DNA of 57,614 nucleotides from Paenibacillus alvei (GTDB lineage Bacteria; Bacillota; Bacilli; Paenibacillales; NBRC-103111), in assembly GCA_945881905.1 (NCBI GenBank), contig CAMCVV010000009.1, forward strand, positions 1-57,614, in the 5' to 3' direction. This document shows, in pieces, positions 7,631-16,139 of this stretch (positions are counted from its first letter, which is position 1; each line of letters starts with the position of its first letter). The notes under the pieces are model-generated. The model was not told the origin of the DNA, made no database searches, and saw nothing but the letters and a program-made list of their open reading frames with translations. The position numbers and the translations under genes were made by a program.

Positions 7631-9868
7631 ATGAGAGAAACCACACACAAAGGTATTTTTTGGAAATGGGGCTTTATGATGTATCGCTATAGATATATCA
7701 TATTAGCGATATGGCTCGTTATTTTGATCGGTTTTGCATGGGTGGCTCCACGAACACCAAGTATGTTGAAAGACAATGGTTTTACACCCAAAGGCAGTGA
7801 TGCGGAAATCGGACAAACGGCACTTCTTCAAGAGCTAGACTTGCCTGAATCCATGATAAATATTGTCTATGAAGCGCCACGTATGGACTTGACTACAGAT
7901 GAACAGATCCAGATCATATTAGATTCACTTGAACCTTTGAAGCAATCTCCGTATGTGGACAATCTTTATGTGGAGACCTTACCACGTAACCCAGGGAATC
8001 TCGGTATTCAAGCGGTTAATGTATCCATCAATCTGAAAGTTGATGAAGCTATAGAACGCTTTCCTGAAATCAGAGATCTCGTCACTTCTCCAGAGGGAAT
8101 GCGTGCTTATGTAGGTGGACCTACTGCGGTGTTGTATGACATACAAGAAGCCAGTAAAAATGATATCGTCAAAGCGGAAATGATAGGGCTTCCGATTGCT
8201 TTAGTCATCCTACTGATTGTTTTCGGTACTTTCGTAGGTGCTGTACTTCCATTGATTATTGGACTGTTCAGTGTAACAACGACATTAGGTATCACGTATT
8301 TTATTGCTCCTTATGTACCTTTGTCTAATTTTTTGCCGAGTATGGTTACGATGCTCGGACTTGCTGTAGGCATTGATTATGCTTTGTTCTTAGTCAGTCG
8401 ATTCCGCGAAGAGCTGAAGCGACGAAGCAGCTGTCAAGAAGCTGTTGCGATGACGTGCCAAACCGCAGGGCAATCGATTTACTTTTCAGGAATTGCAGTA
8501 TTAATCGGCTTATTCGGGATGCTGTTTGTGGATCTCACCTTTTTTCGTTCGATATGTCTAGGCGGGGTATTGGTGGTATCGATTTCTGTCATTGCTGCCA
8601 ACACACTACTTTTAGCGCTGTTAAGCGTTCTAGGGGAACGAATCAATTCCTTGCACGTACTACCTCGAAGATTTCGCCAGAATGGACCTTCGCTATTTTG
8701 GGAGAAAGTAGCTTATGGCGTCATGAAGCGTCCGAAATTGATTGCGATCATTATTGGAGCGGGATTACTATCTGCGATGATTCCGATTAGTACGATGCAA
8801 CTCAATGTGCCTAATGCAGAGGTATTACCTCCGAGCTATGATTCGAGATATGGCTCAGACTTATTGAACCAAGTGTATGACAAGCGGGAATTGAATCCGA
8901 TTCAAATTCGTGCCTTCGCTGATCAAGACGTCTGGGAAGAAGCTTCGATTCAAGCGATTCGCTCATACATCCGCAGTATCGAGCAAGTAGATGGTGTCCG
9001 CGAAGTGCGAAGCTATGTGAGTCAATTAGACCAACTTACAGATGCAGAAGTCGCGAAGTTTTTTGCAGTAGCAGCGAATAGGTTGAACATCGAGCAGATC
9101 AAAGCAGCAAAAGCAAGAACAGCTGCAATTGTCGTCATCACGGAAGATGAACCTGAGGATATCCGAGTGAACGCACTCATCGAGAACTTACGAGCCATCG
9201 AGCAACCGCCAGAGATTGAAGTGCAAGTCACAGGAGGTCCGGCTTTTCGCTTAGATATCATTAATCGGATACAAGGTCAAATTCCAGAAGTATTGATATT
9301 TGTCATGGGCATTACGTATCTGGTCTTATTGTTCGCTTTCCGCTCGGTGTTATTACCATTGAAAGCGGTATTGATGAATGTGTTAAGCTTGGGAGCGAGT
9401 TTGGGAATTGTGGTATTGGTGTTTCAGTATGGATACTTAGCGGAATTACTCAACATCACATCGATAGGCTATGTCAGTGCAACGATACCCGTGATTATAT
9501 TCTGTATCGTCTTCGGGATTTCGATGGACTATGAAGTGTTCTTGATCTCTCGTATTGCTGAAGAATACGATGCGACGCATGATAATGATGCGAGTACAGC
9601 ACTTGGTTTGCAAAAAACAGGGGGTCTGATTACAAGTGCTGCAGCCATCTTGATTGCAGTTGTGGGTTCATTTATTTTCACGGATATAGAGATTATGAAA
9701 GCTTTAGGTCTTGGTTTAGGGCTTGCTGTGTTGATCGATGCAACCATCATTCGAGTGATGCTCGTTCCTGCTATGATGAAGCTCTTAGGGAATGCGAATT
9801 GGTGGGCACCTTCATGGATTCGAAAAAAACAAGAATACCCATCCGCAGATAAGTCAGGTGTGAAATAA
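7631..9868 (+). CDS. MMPL-family RND-type exporter
   Basis: A 745-residue inner-membrane transporter of the MMPL/YdfJ type, probably driven by the proton gradient and moving lipids or drugs. It shows the internal duplication of the family: one membrane helix, an extracellular domain, a helix bundle with GLAVGIDYALFLVSRFREE, then a second helix, a second extracellular domain and a bundle with FGISMDYEVFLISRIAEEYD. The Asp-Tyr pairs in these two helices (GIDYA and SMDYE) match the proton-relay positions of the family. Its stop overlaps the yfkAB start (TAATG), indicating coupled translation. Substrate unknown. Confidence 0.9.
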   Translation: MRETTHKGIFWKWGFMMYRYRYIILAIWLVILIGFAWVAPRTPSMLKDNGFTPKGSDAEIGQTALLQELDLPESMINIVYEAPRMDLTTDEQIQIILDSLEPLKQSPYVDNLYVETLPRNPGNLGIQAVNVSINLKVDEAIERFPEIRDLVTSPEGMRAYVGGPTAVLYDIQEASKNDIVKAEMIGLPIALVILLIVFGTFVGAVLPLIIGLFSVTTTLGITYFIAPYVPLSNFLPSMVTMLGLAVGIDYALFLVSRFREELKRRSSCQEAVAMTCQTAGQSIYFSGIAVLIGLFGMLFVDLTFFRSICLGGVLVVSISVIAANTLLLALLSVLGERINSLHVLPRRFRQNGPSLFWEKVAYGVMKRPKLIAIIIGAGLLSAMIPISTMQLNVPNAEVLPPSYDSRYGSDLLNQVYDKRELNPIQIRAFADQDVWEEASIQAIRSYIRSIEQVDGVREVRSYVSQLDQLTDAEVAKFFAVAANRLNIEQIKAAKARTAAIVVITEDEPEDIRVNALIENLRAIEQPPEIEVQVTGGPAFRLDIINRIQGQIPEVLIFVMGITYLVLLFAFRSVLLPLKAVLMNVLSLGASLGIVVLVFQYGYLAELLNITSIGYVSATIPVIIFCIVFGISMDYEVFLISRIAEEYDATHDNDASTALGLQKTGGLITSAAAILIAVVGSFIFTDIEIMKALGLGLGLAVLIDATIIRVMLVPAMMKLLGNANWWAPSWIRKKQEYPSADKSGVK

Positions 9869-10998
9869 TGATGGAACCGAAGCAAGACATGACCACTATG
9901 CCGCGATGTTCACCCTACAATGATCCATGGGATCCCATCAAGTCACTGCAAACAGCGGGTAAACATCGATTGACGGGGATCGAATTGACGATGACGAATT
10001 TATGTAACATGCGCTGTGAACATTGTGCAGTAGGGGATTCATTGACGATGACAGAAGGTGCACGGCTACCTATACATCAGATTCTCCAGCGATTAGATGA
10101 AGTAGAACATCTGCAGACGATCAGTATCACAGGTGGCGAACCGAGTTTCCATGAGAAATCAATTCACGAATATATGATCCCGATTCTGAAGTATGCACGC
10201 AGTCGCGGGGTATACACGCAATTGAATTCGAATCTGACATTAGACCTATCTCGTTATGAAGCGATGGCTCCTTACTTAGATATCATGCACATCTCATTTA
10301 ATTATGAAAGTGCTCGTGATTTCTACCAAGTCGGCTTTGCTCATGCGCAACATCCTGTAAGTGAACATGTCGCGAATAAAATGTATGAACAAATGATCTC
10401 GAATGCGAAATCGCTAAGTCAAGGAGGCTTATTCATTTCAGCAGAATCGATGATTAATGTGCGTACACATCAGAAACTCGCAGAGATTCATCGGTTGATC
10501 GTCGATATGGGATGTCTTCGTCATGAAGTTCATCCGATGTATCCCAGTGCGTTTGCATCTTCGATGCCCATGCTGTCACTTGACGAAATGAGAGCTGCGA
10601 TCCATCGATTGTTGGATGCGCGAGATCAGAACCTATGGATGTTGTTTGGTACGCTTCCTTTTTTTGCTTGTCACACGCATCCCGATGACCAAGCGCTATT
10701 GCAACGACTTTGGCGAGAACCACAAGTAACAATTCGCAACGATCCAGACGGTCGGAATCGCTTGAATGTGAATCTATTTACAGGTGATGTGTATGTCACA
10801 GACTTCGCGAATGAACCTGCTTTAGGGAACATCCACCATCAACAATTGGACGAGGTTTTTGCAGAGTGGTTACACAAACCTTTGTTCCACAAAGTGAATT
10901 GCTACTGTCCATCAGCGCAGTGCTGTGGTCCGAATTTGTTAGTCGCACATATGTATTACCCTGATGTGGATTTCAAGCAAAAACGTGCAGTCATTTGA
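9868..10998 (+). CDS. yfkAB: Radical SAM / CxCxxxxC protein YfkAB
   Basis: A 376-residue radical SAM enzyme of the firmicute YfkAB family, whose substrate is unknown. The iron-sulfur motif CNMRCEHC is at Cys46, Cys50 and Cys53, followed by a SITGGEPSFH glycine-rich SAM-binding loop. Near the C-terminus is NCYCPSAQCCGPN (Cys345, 347, 352, 353), the CxCxxxxC signature that names the family and probably holds a second metal site or takes part in chemistry. In some Bacillus genomes the two halves are separate genes (yfkA and yfkB); here they are one frame. The start overlaps the MMPL stop codon. Confidence 0.9.
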   Translation: MMEPKQDMTTMPRCSPYNDPWDPIKSLQTAGKHRLTGIELTMTNLCNMRCEHCAVGDSLTMTEGARLPIHQILQRLDEVEHLQTISITGGEPSFHEKSIHEYMIPILKYARSRGVYTQLNSNLTLDLSRYEAMAPYLDIMHISFNYESARDFYQVGFAHAQHPVSEHVANKMYEQMISNAKSLSQGGLFISAESMINVRTHQKLAEIHRLIVDMGCLRHEVHPMYPSAFASSMPMLSLDEMRAAIHRLLDARDQNLWMLFGTLPFFACHTHPDDQALLQRLWREPQVTIRNDPDGRNRLNVNLFTGDVYVTDFANEPALGNIHHQQLDEVFAEWLHKPLFHKVNCYCPSAQCCGPNLLVAHMYYPDVDFKQKRAVI

Positions 10999-11017
10999 TC
11001 TGATCTTGTTATTTCTT

Positions 11018-11049
11018 AGCAGAAGCGCTAGAAGCTTCTGCTTCTTCTT
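11018..11049 (+). terminator. Probable terminator after yfkAB
   Basis: AGCAGAAGC (11018-11026) pairs perfectly with GCTTCTGCT (11034-11042) around a 7-nt loop. A T-rich but interrupted tail (TCTTCTTCG) follows, so termination may be partial. Confidence 0.55.
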
Positions 11050-11263
11050 CGTTCAAGGGGATTTCGAGTATTGAACTGAACTGAACTGACTGAATGGAGC
11101 AGGACGAATACCTGCTTCATCGATTCCACATGCCCTACCCAAACACATCTGATGGATGCCGTGTAGCTTAAGTCAGCATGCCATCTTCGTGAGGAGTGTC
11201 CACATCGTCAATGAGGGGAGTCATACTGATCTCACTCCAATGCAAGGATTTCGTAGCTAACAG

Positions 11264-11292
11264 GTATAATTGGGCACCCAAATACATAAAAG
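11264..11292 (+). promoter_or_regulatory. Sigma-E-like promoter candidate for cotJABC
   Basis: GTATAAT (11264-11270) and CATAAAAG (11285-11292) are 14 bp apart. This resembles the sigma-E pattern of a KMATATT-like -35 and a CATACA-like -10. The cotJ operon of B. subtilis is sigma-E dependent, which fits. It ends 58 bp before the cotJA start. Confidence 0.4.
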
Positions 11293-11350
11293 TGATGTAA
11301 AGAAGAATTACTGATTTCAGTTGAAGATCATGAGAAGGAGGAAGAGTGAT

Positions 11351-11566
11351 ATGCATAGTCAAGTGAAGATATATATGCCATATGTAAGTCCGTGCGATCC
11401 TTGCCCGCCTATTCGGCAAAAAGCTTATATGACGCCACCACAGCTGTATATGACGTTTCAACCCGAATGTCTTCCGCAATATAGTCCCTATGAGGCATTG
11501 AGGAAAGGCACCTTATGGCCAGCCTTATTCAGCCCCTATGAATCACAAATGCTTGAAGGGAGATGA
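11351..11566 (+). CDS. cotJA: Spore coat-associated protein CotJA
   Basis: A 71-residue protein with the CotJA pattern: a Tyr/Pro-rich start KIYMPYVSPCDPCPP, then TPPQLYMTFQP and ALRKGTLWPALFSPYE. It is a small coat polypeptide made in the mother cell during sporulation. ATG 11351 is preferred because GAAGGAGG lies 11 nt upstream; an earlier in-frame ATG at 11321 lacks such a site. It is the first gene of cotJABC and ends just before the cotJB start. Confidence 0.9.
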   Translation: MHSQVKIYMPYVSPCDPCPPIRQKAYMTPPQLYMTFQPECLPQYSPYEALRKGTLWPALFSPYESQMLEGR

Positions 11567-11570
11567 TGTC

Positions 11571-11834
11571 TTGACGAAAGATTTGCCACCTCACTACTAT
11601 TCACAGTTGTATGACATTCAAGCAATTGATTTTGTGCTATTGGAATTAACCTTATACCTCGACACGCACTCCAATGACTTATCCGCCATCCAACAATACA
11701 ATCGTTTTGCACAAAAACGTTCGACGATGATTCAACCATTCGAAGAGGAGTTCGGCCCCTTGTATGCGTATGGACTGAGTTATAGCAAACACCCGTGGTC
11801 ATGGAATCAAGAACCCTGGCCTTGGCAGATATAG
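11571..11834 (+). CDS. cotJB: Spore coat protein CotJB
   Basis: An 87-residue CotJB-family protein containing YDIQAIDFVLLELTLYLDTH and a C-terminal Trp/Pro-rich GLSYSKHPWSWNQEPWPW. TTG at 11571 is the best start: GAAGGGAG sits 8 nt before it and the length matches the family. An ATG at 11538 in the same frame would overlap the end of cotJA and has no ribosome site. It is the middle gene of the operon. Confidence 0.87.
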   Translation: MTKDLPPHYYSQLYDIQAIDFVLLELTLYLDTHSNDLSAIQQYNRFAQKRSTMIQPFEEEFGPLYAYGLSYSKHPWSWNQEPWPWQI

Positions 11835-11852
11835 AAAGAGGAGGAATCTGCG

Positions 11853-12422
11853 TTGTGGATCTATGAGAAGAAGTTGCAATACCCGGTTAAGGTAAGTAAA
11901 TGTGATCCGCACATGGCTAAGTTGTTAAGCGAACAATACGGAGGTGCAGACGGTGAATTAGCTGCTGCGTTAAGATATTTGAATCAACGATACACGATCC
12001 CGCATAAAGTGATCGGACTTTTAACGGATATTGGTACAGAAGAATTCGCTCATCTCGAAATGATTGCTACGATGATCTATAAGTTGACCAAAGATGCTAC
12101 TGTGGAGCAAATACAAGAGGCAGGGTTAGATGCCCATTATGCAAGCCATGAGCGAGCGCTGTTTTACCAAAATGCATCAGGTGTTCCATGGTCAGCTGCG
12201 TATATTCAAGCCAAAGGGGATCCAATTGCAGACCTCTATGAAAATATTGCGGCAGAAGAGAAAGCACGTGCGACTTACCAATGGTTGATTGATTTGACCG
12301 ACGATGTTGATTTACAAGATGGACTTAAATTCCTGAGAGAGCGAGAAATCATTCATTCGATGCGGTTCAGGGAAGCTGTAGAAATGTTGAAAGAAGAACG
12401 AGATATGCAGAAAGTGTTCTGA
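11853..12422 (+). CDS. cotJC: Spore coat manganese-catalase-like protein CotJC
   Basis: A 189-residue ferritin-like, non-heme manganese catalase homologue found in the inner spore coat, possibly acting against peroxide. The helical bundle carries the expected acidic and His positions in GTEEFAHLEM, AAEEKARATYQW and REREIIHSMRF. It begins with TTG (then TGG ATC TAT) 8 nt after AGGAGG. It is the last gene of cotJABC; the stop codon lies within the loop of the terminator hairpin. Confidence 0.93.
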   Translation: MWIYEKKLQYPVKVSKCDPHMAKLLSEQYGGADGELAAALRYLNQRYTIPHKVIGLLTDIGTEEFAHLEMIATMIYKLTKDATVEQIQEAGLDAHYASHERALFYQNASGVPWSAAYIQAKGDPIADLYENIAAEEKARATYQWLIDLTDDVDLQDGLKFLREREIIHSMRFREAVEMLKEERDMQKVF

Positions 12423-12440
12423 TCATCGAACACTTTTTTT
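12411..12440 (+). terminator. Terminator of the cotJABC operon
   Basis: AAAGTGTTC (12411-12419) pairs with GAACACTTT (12428-12436), with an 8-nt loop that includes the cotJC stop codon, then a T-run. Confidence 0.9.
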
Positions 12441-12474
12441 GTGGATGGCGGGAAAGAATGATTTCACGGACTGA

Positions 12475-14253
12475 TTACGATTCGAATTCTTTGGCGCGAA
12501 TGAATTCGTTCAAGCCAAATTGTTTTTGAGCCAAATCACGATATACCGTATGGAATTGCATCAACTGCTGATGAGTACCTTTCCCAGTGACGCGACCTTT
12601 TTCCAAAACGACAATTTGATGCGAATCAACGACGGTCGCTAAGCGATGTGCGATAACGATCGTCGTTCTACCTTGCATGAGATTATGCAGGGCTTTTTGC
12701 ACTTCGTACTCTGATGTGCTATCTAAGCTTGATGTTGCTTCATCTAACATGAGAATATCGGGATTACGTAATAACGCACGTGCAATGGCAATACGCTGAC
12801 GTTGTCCACCCGATAGCATAATGCCGCGTTCCCCGACTTCTGTGTTATAGCCTTGAGGTAATTGTTCGATAAAGCTATGGGCATAAGCCATCTCCGCTGC
12901 AGCAATGACTTGATCTAAGGATACCTCACGATCTACACCATATAAGATATTTTCTCGGACAGTTCCAGCAAGAAGCGGACTCTCTTGAGATACATAGCCG
13001 ATTTTTTTGCGCCAAGACGCATAGGTGTATTGTTCTATCGGATCATCACCGTAATTGATTTGTCCAGAATCGGGTACATAGAACCGCTCCATAAGCGCAA
13101 ACAACGTAGATTTCCCACTGCCACTTGGCCCGACGATCGCTGTCGTCATATGAGCAGGAATCGTGAAATTCACGTCATGCAAGACCGTTTCTCCAGATTC
13201 ATAAGCGAAGTATAAATGTTGGATGTCGATAGATTGGTTTCCTTTCTCAACTTCAAGTGTTTCTTGATGGGATTCCTCTTCCAAAGAGAGAATCAATTGA
13301 ATGCGATCCGTAGCTCCTAGCACGCGTTGCAGTTGTGTATAGAAAGATGCGAATTGCGCAAAAGGAATGACGATTTGAAATAATAGCAATATGAAAGCAA
13401 TCAGTTCCCCTGCACTTAATAACCCCGAGGATACACGAATACCACCATAACCAATAATAACGACTAAGATAGCCATAATGACTAGTCCAAAAAAAGGACT
13501 GACAATCGCTTGAATCGCACTTTCTTTAATTCCAAAGCGAAAGAGTCCTTGGATCCGTTCTTGGCCTTGTTGTGCTTCATACGGTTCAGTGCTATATGCT
13601 TTGACGAGTCGAATTTCACTAATAATTTGGGTGAGTACTGAAGTCAGATTAGCCATTTCCTGTTGCTGGCTTTTTGAGATTTTGTACATTTGTCGGCCAA
13701 GTGGGATTAATATCAGGAAAGCAACAGGCACAGCTGTGATAATAATCATCGTCATCATCCAATCGAGATAGAACAAGATCGTAACTGCTCCTAGAATAGC
13801 AACGATATTCGATAGAAAAGCAATCAAATGATCTTTGACAAGTGCTAACACTAAATTGGTATCATTGGTAATTCGACTAATGGTATCTCCTGAACGATTT
13901 TGATCGAAATAAGGAATGGGTAAAGACAATACTTTATTCCACAGACGAGTACGAATGGTTGCTACGACTTGTTGACCGGAGTAGCCTAATACATATTGTG
14001 AAATCCCTGCAGATATCGCTTGCACAATGAAAGCGCCAATCAGCAAGAGAATGATGCGAGAGTCTATCGAAGCGATGTCGAGATGGTCAACTAAGTCCTT
14101 CGTTAACAAAGGAACAACAAGCCCTGCCAAAGTCTGCAGGATACTTAAGGTTAGCGCAATACTTAATAACATGACAGGTGGATTCGCTTCACGAAGTAAA
14201 CGAATAAAATTCTGTATATGAGATAAATCAATACTAGACTTGTTGCTATTCAT
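12475..14253 (-). CDS. BmrA-like multidrug ABC exporter (half transporter)
   Basis: A 592-residue fused membrane and ATPase protein expected to work as a homodimer. Residues about 25-310 form six membrane helices of the ABC exporter type. The ATPase domain has Walker A GPSGSGKST (about 374-382), the signature LSGGQRQR (about 477), Walker B ILMLDEATSSLD and the switch His in IVIAHRLATV. Length and order match B. subtilis BmrA (589 residues). It sits alone between cotJC (convergent) and iclR (divergent). The start has AGGAGG 9 nt upstream. Substrate not predictable. Confidence 0.9.
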   Translation of the reverse strand: MNSNKSSIDLSHIQNFIRLLREANPPVMLLSIALTLSILQTLAGLVVPLLTKDLVDHLDIASIDSRIILLLIGAFIVQAISAGISQYVLGYSGQQVVATIRTRLWNKVLSLPIPYFDQNRSGDTISRITNDTNLVLALVKDHLIAFLSNIVAILGAVTILFYLDWMMTMIIITAVPVAFLILIPLGRQMYKISKSQQQEMANLTSVLTQIISEIRLVKAYSTEPYEAQQGQERIQGLFRFGIKESAIQAIVSPFFGLVIMAILVVIIGYGGIRVSSGLLSAGELIAFILLLFQIVIPFAQFASFYTQLQRVLGATDRIQLILSLEEESHQETLEVEKGNQSIDIQHLYFAYESGETVLHDVNFTIPAHMTTAIVGPSGSGKSTLFALMERFYVPDSGQINYGDDPIEQYTYASWRKKIGYVSQESPLLAGTVRENILYGVDREVSLDQVIAAAEMAYAHSFIEQLPQGYNTEVGERGIMLSGGQRQRIAIARALLRNPDILMLDEATSSLDSTSEYEVQKALHNLMQGRTTIVIAHRLATVVDSHQIVVLEKGRVTGKGTHQQLMQFHTVYRDLAQKQFGLNEFIRAKEFES

Positions 14254-14373
14254 GACAAATCCTCCTCATTTTTTATGGAAAAGCTACCAATTTCTAGTGT
14301 TATTCCTATTGTAAGATAAGCTGAACACGAAGGCAAATGTTAGTGAGGAGAATACATAGTTCACTTCACCAGA

Positions 14374-14441
14374 TTGACCATAGGCATCGTCAAGTGATAT
14401 GATAAATATATGAAATGAAAACCTAGTTTACTATACTAAAC
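14374..14441 (+). promoter_or_regulatory. Promoter and operator-like palindrome before the IclR gene
   Basis: TTGACC (14374-14379) and TATGAT (14398-14403) are 18 bp apart, a good sigma-A promoter. Just downstream, 14426-14441 is a 16-bp near-perfect palindrome (GTTTA arms, one mismatched pair). Its position near +17 suits autorepression by the IclR regulator. Confidence 0.55.
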
Positions 14442-14460
14442 CATTGAGTGGAGCTTATGC

Positions 14461-15210
14461 ATGTCACGTAAATATGAAGTACCCTCACTACGTAAGTCAG
14501 ATGAAATTCTGAAGTTGATCTCTACCTACCCCAATCAACTCAAGTTGATCGATATATCCCATCGCTTGGCAATCCATAAGAGTTCGATGTTTTCATTGTT
14601 GAAGACGATGGAAGAGATGAATTGGGTCGAGCGTGAACTCGGGGATACTTACCGGCTAGGCTCAGCATTTGCGGTGTTTGGAGGAGCTTTCTTTCGCCAG
14701 TTTGACTTAATTTCGTTGTTTCATCGCGAAGCAGTGAGCATGAAGCAACTTCTGAACGAATCGATTCAGTTAGGTAAGCTCGAAGGCAATGAAGTGCTAT
14801 ATCTAGCGAAAGAAGAAGCTGATTCGCCAGTTAAGCTCGTCTCAGAGCCTGGAATGAAATTCCCTGCACATGCAACTGCTTTGGGTAAAGCACTCCTGTC
14901 TGAGCTTGATCCAGAGCAAGTCGTCAAGCTCTATCAAGATGAAGTGTTGCTTGGATTAACATCGCAAACGATTAGGAATCGAGAGAGGCTGATTGAGGTG
15001 CTAGCCGATGTATTGCTGCAGGGCTATGCAACTGATCTCCAAGAATGCGTTATCGGGTTCCAATGTGTAGGCGTTCCTGTTCGCAAACGAAGCGGGATTA
15101 TCGTTGCTGCAGTAAGCTGTTCGATGCCCGTGCATCATTGGGAAGCTAAGCATCTGCAAGTGATTGAAGAAATGAAGCGTTTGGCCAGTAAGTTGTCTAT
15201 TCTAGCTTGA
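14461..15210 (+). CDS. IclR-family transcriptional regulator
   Basis: A 249-residue regulator. The N-terminal winged helix-turn-helix (about 8-70) includes ILKLISTYPNQLKLIDISHRLAIHKSSMFSLLKTM. The C-terminal IclR effector domain has the family segments FPAHATALGKALL, GYATDLQECVIGFQCVGVPV and the ISCSMP-like stretch AVSCSMPV. It precedes an SDR and an FAH-family gene on the same strand (43-nt gap) and probably controls them in response to a pathway metabolite. A palindrome overlaps its 5' leader. Confidence 0.9.
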   Translation: MSRKYEVPSLRKSDEILKLISTYPNQLKLIDISHRLAIHKSSMFSLLKTMEEMNWVERELGDTYRLGSAFAVFGGAFFRQFDLISLFHREAVSMKQLLNESIQLGKLEGNEVLYLAKEEADSPVKLVSEPGMKFPAHATALGKALLSELDPEQVVKLYQDEVLLGLTSQTIRNRERLIEVLADVLLQGYATDLQECVIGFQCVGVPVRKRSGIIVAAVSCSMPVHHWEAKHLQVIEEMKRLASKLSILA

Positions 15211-15255
15211 TTCAGCTTAGGGCATAGCACTGATTATTCTAGTGAAGGATGAGTG

Positions 15256-16032
15256 ATGATGAGATTACATGGCAAAGTAATATTAATTACGGGTTCGGGG
15301 TCAGGCATCGGCAGAAGTACGGCGGAGTTATTTGCTAGAGAAGGTGCTGTCGTGATCGTCAACGATCTTGATGCAACGAAGGGATTGGAAACTGTACAAG
15401 GCATCGAACAAGCAGGAGGCCAAGCGATATTCATACAAGCGGATGTCACACAACCTGCAAGCGTAGAAGCGATGGTCAACGAGATCATTACGCGATATGG
15501 GCGCATTGATGTGCTCTTCAATAATGCAGGGATCAGCGGAGTCGGTGCTTTGCATGAAATAGATCCCGAACAATGGGATCGCATCATGGCCATTAATGTG
15601 AAAGGGGTATTCATTCCAAGCAAATATGTGGTTCCGCATATGATGCAACGACGCTCAGGTAGCATTATTAATATGTCCTCGTGTATTGCTGAGATCGGAT
15701 TAGCACGCAGAGCTGCTTATGCTGCAAGCAAAGGAGCAGTGCTTGCGCTTACGAAGTCGATGCAAGTGGATTATGCAGCTTACCATATTCGTGTGAATGC
15801 ACTTCTCCCGGGCACGATACTCACACCTTTTGTTGAAGATTATTTGAAGAAATCCTATGATGATCCTGAGCAAGCGATTGCAGCATTGAAGACCAGACAG
15901 CTGAGTGGGGACTTAGGACGCCCTGAAGATGTAGCGAAAGCTGCACTATTCCTTGCATCAGATGATTCTCAGTTCATGATGGGTTCACCCCTATATATCG
16001 ATGGTGGTGTCGTTTTTGGCAAAAATGCATAA
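15256..16032 (+). CDS. SDR-family dehydrogenase in the IclR cluster
   Basis: A 258-residue classical NAD(P)-dependent SDR with everything intact: TGSGSGIG (12-19), NNAG (89-92), the Ser in INMSS and YAASK (Tyr155, Lys159). The C-terminal YIDGGVVFG is typical. Three start codons lie in a row (GTG 15253, ATG 15256, ATG 15259); the AAGGA site at 15245 best suits 15256 or 15259. Next to an FAH-family enzyme it may oxidise a 3-deoxy sugar acid to a diketo acid, as in the L-fuconate and L-rhamnonate pathways; this is inference. Confidence 0.88.
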   Translation: MMRLHGKVILITGSGSGIGRSTAELFAREGAVVIVNDLDATKGLETVQGIEQAGGQAIFIQADVTQPASVEAMVNEIITRYGRIDVLFNNAGISGVGALHEIDPEQWDRIMAINVKGVFIPSKYVVPHMMQRRSGSIINMSSCIAEIGLARRAAYAASKGAVLALTKSMQVDYAAYHIRVNALLPGTILTPFVEDYLKKSYDDPEQAIAALKTRQLSGDLGRPEDVAKAALFLASDDSQFMMGSPLYIDGGVVFGKNA

Positions 16033-16139
16033 TCGTGTGAAGCTAGTCTAGCACAGATCCACATACGGATGTCATAATGATAATATAGTAAGTAATTAGA
16101 GCTCAAACCAAATTCTAATGAAGAATAGGTGGGAAAATT

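Larger units (their letters stand above)
10999..11350. other. Intergenic region between yfkAB and cotJA
   Basis: This 352-bp gap holds a candidate terminator (11018-11049), a short run of three TGAAC pentamers (11072-11086) and a sigma-E-like promoter (11264-11292). No further gene was seen. Confidence 0.6.

Noticed and set aside
15234-15665. 143-codon minus-strand frame opposite the SDR gene
   Set aside because: Lies wholly inside a well-supported SDR gene; its composition is a shadow of that gene's codons.
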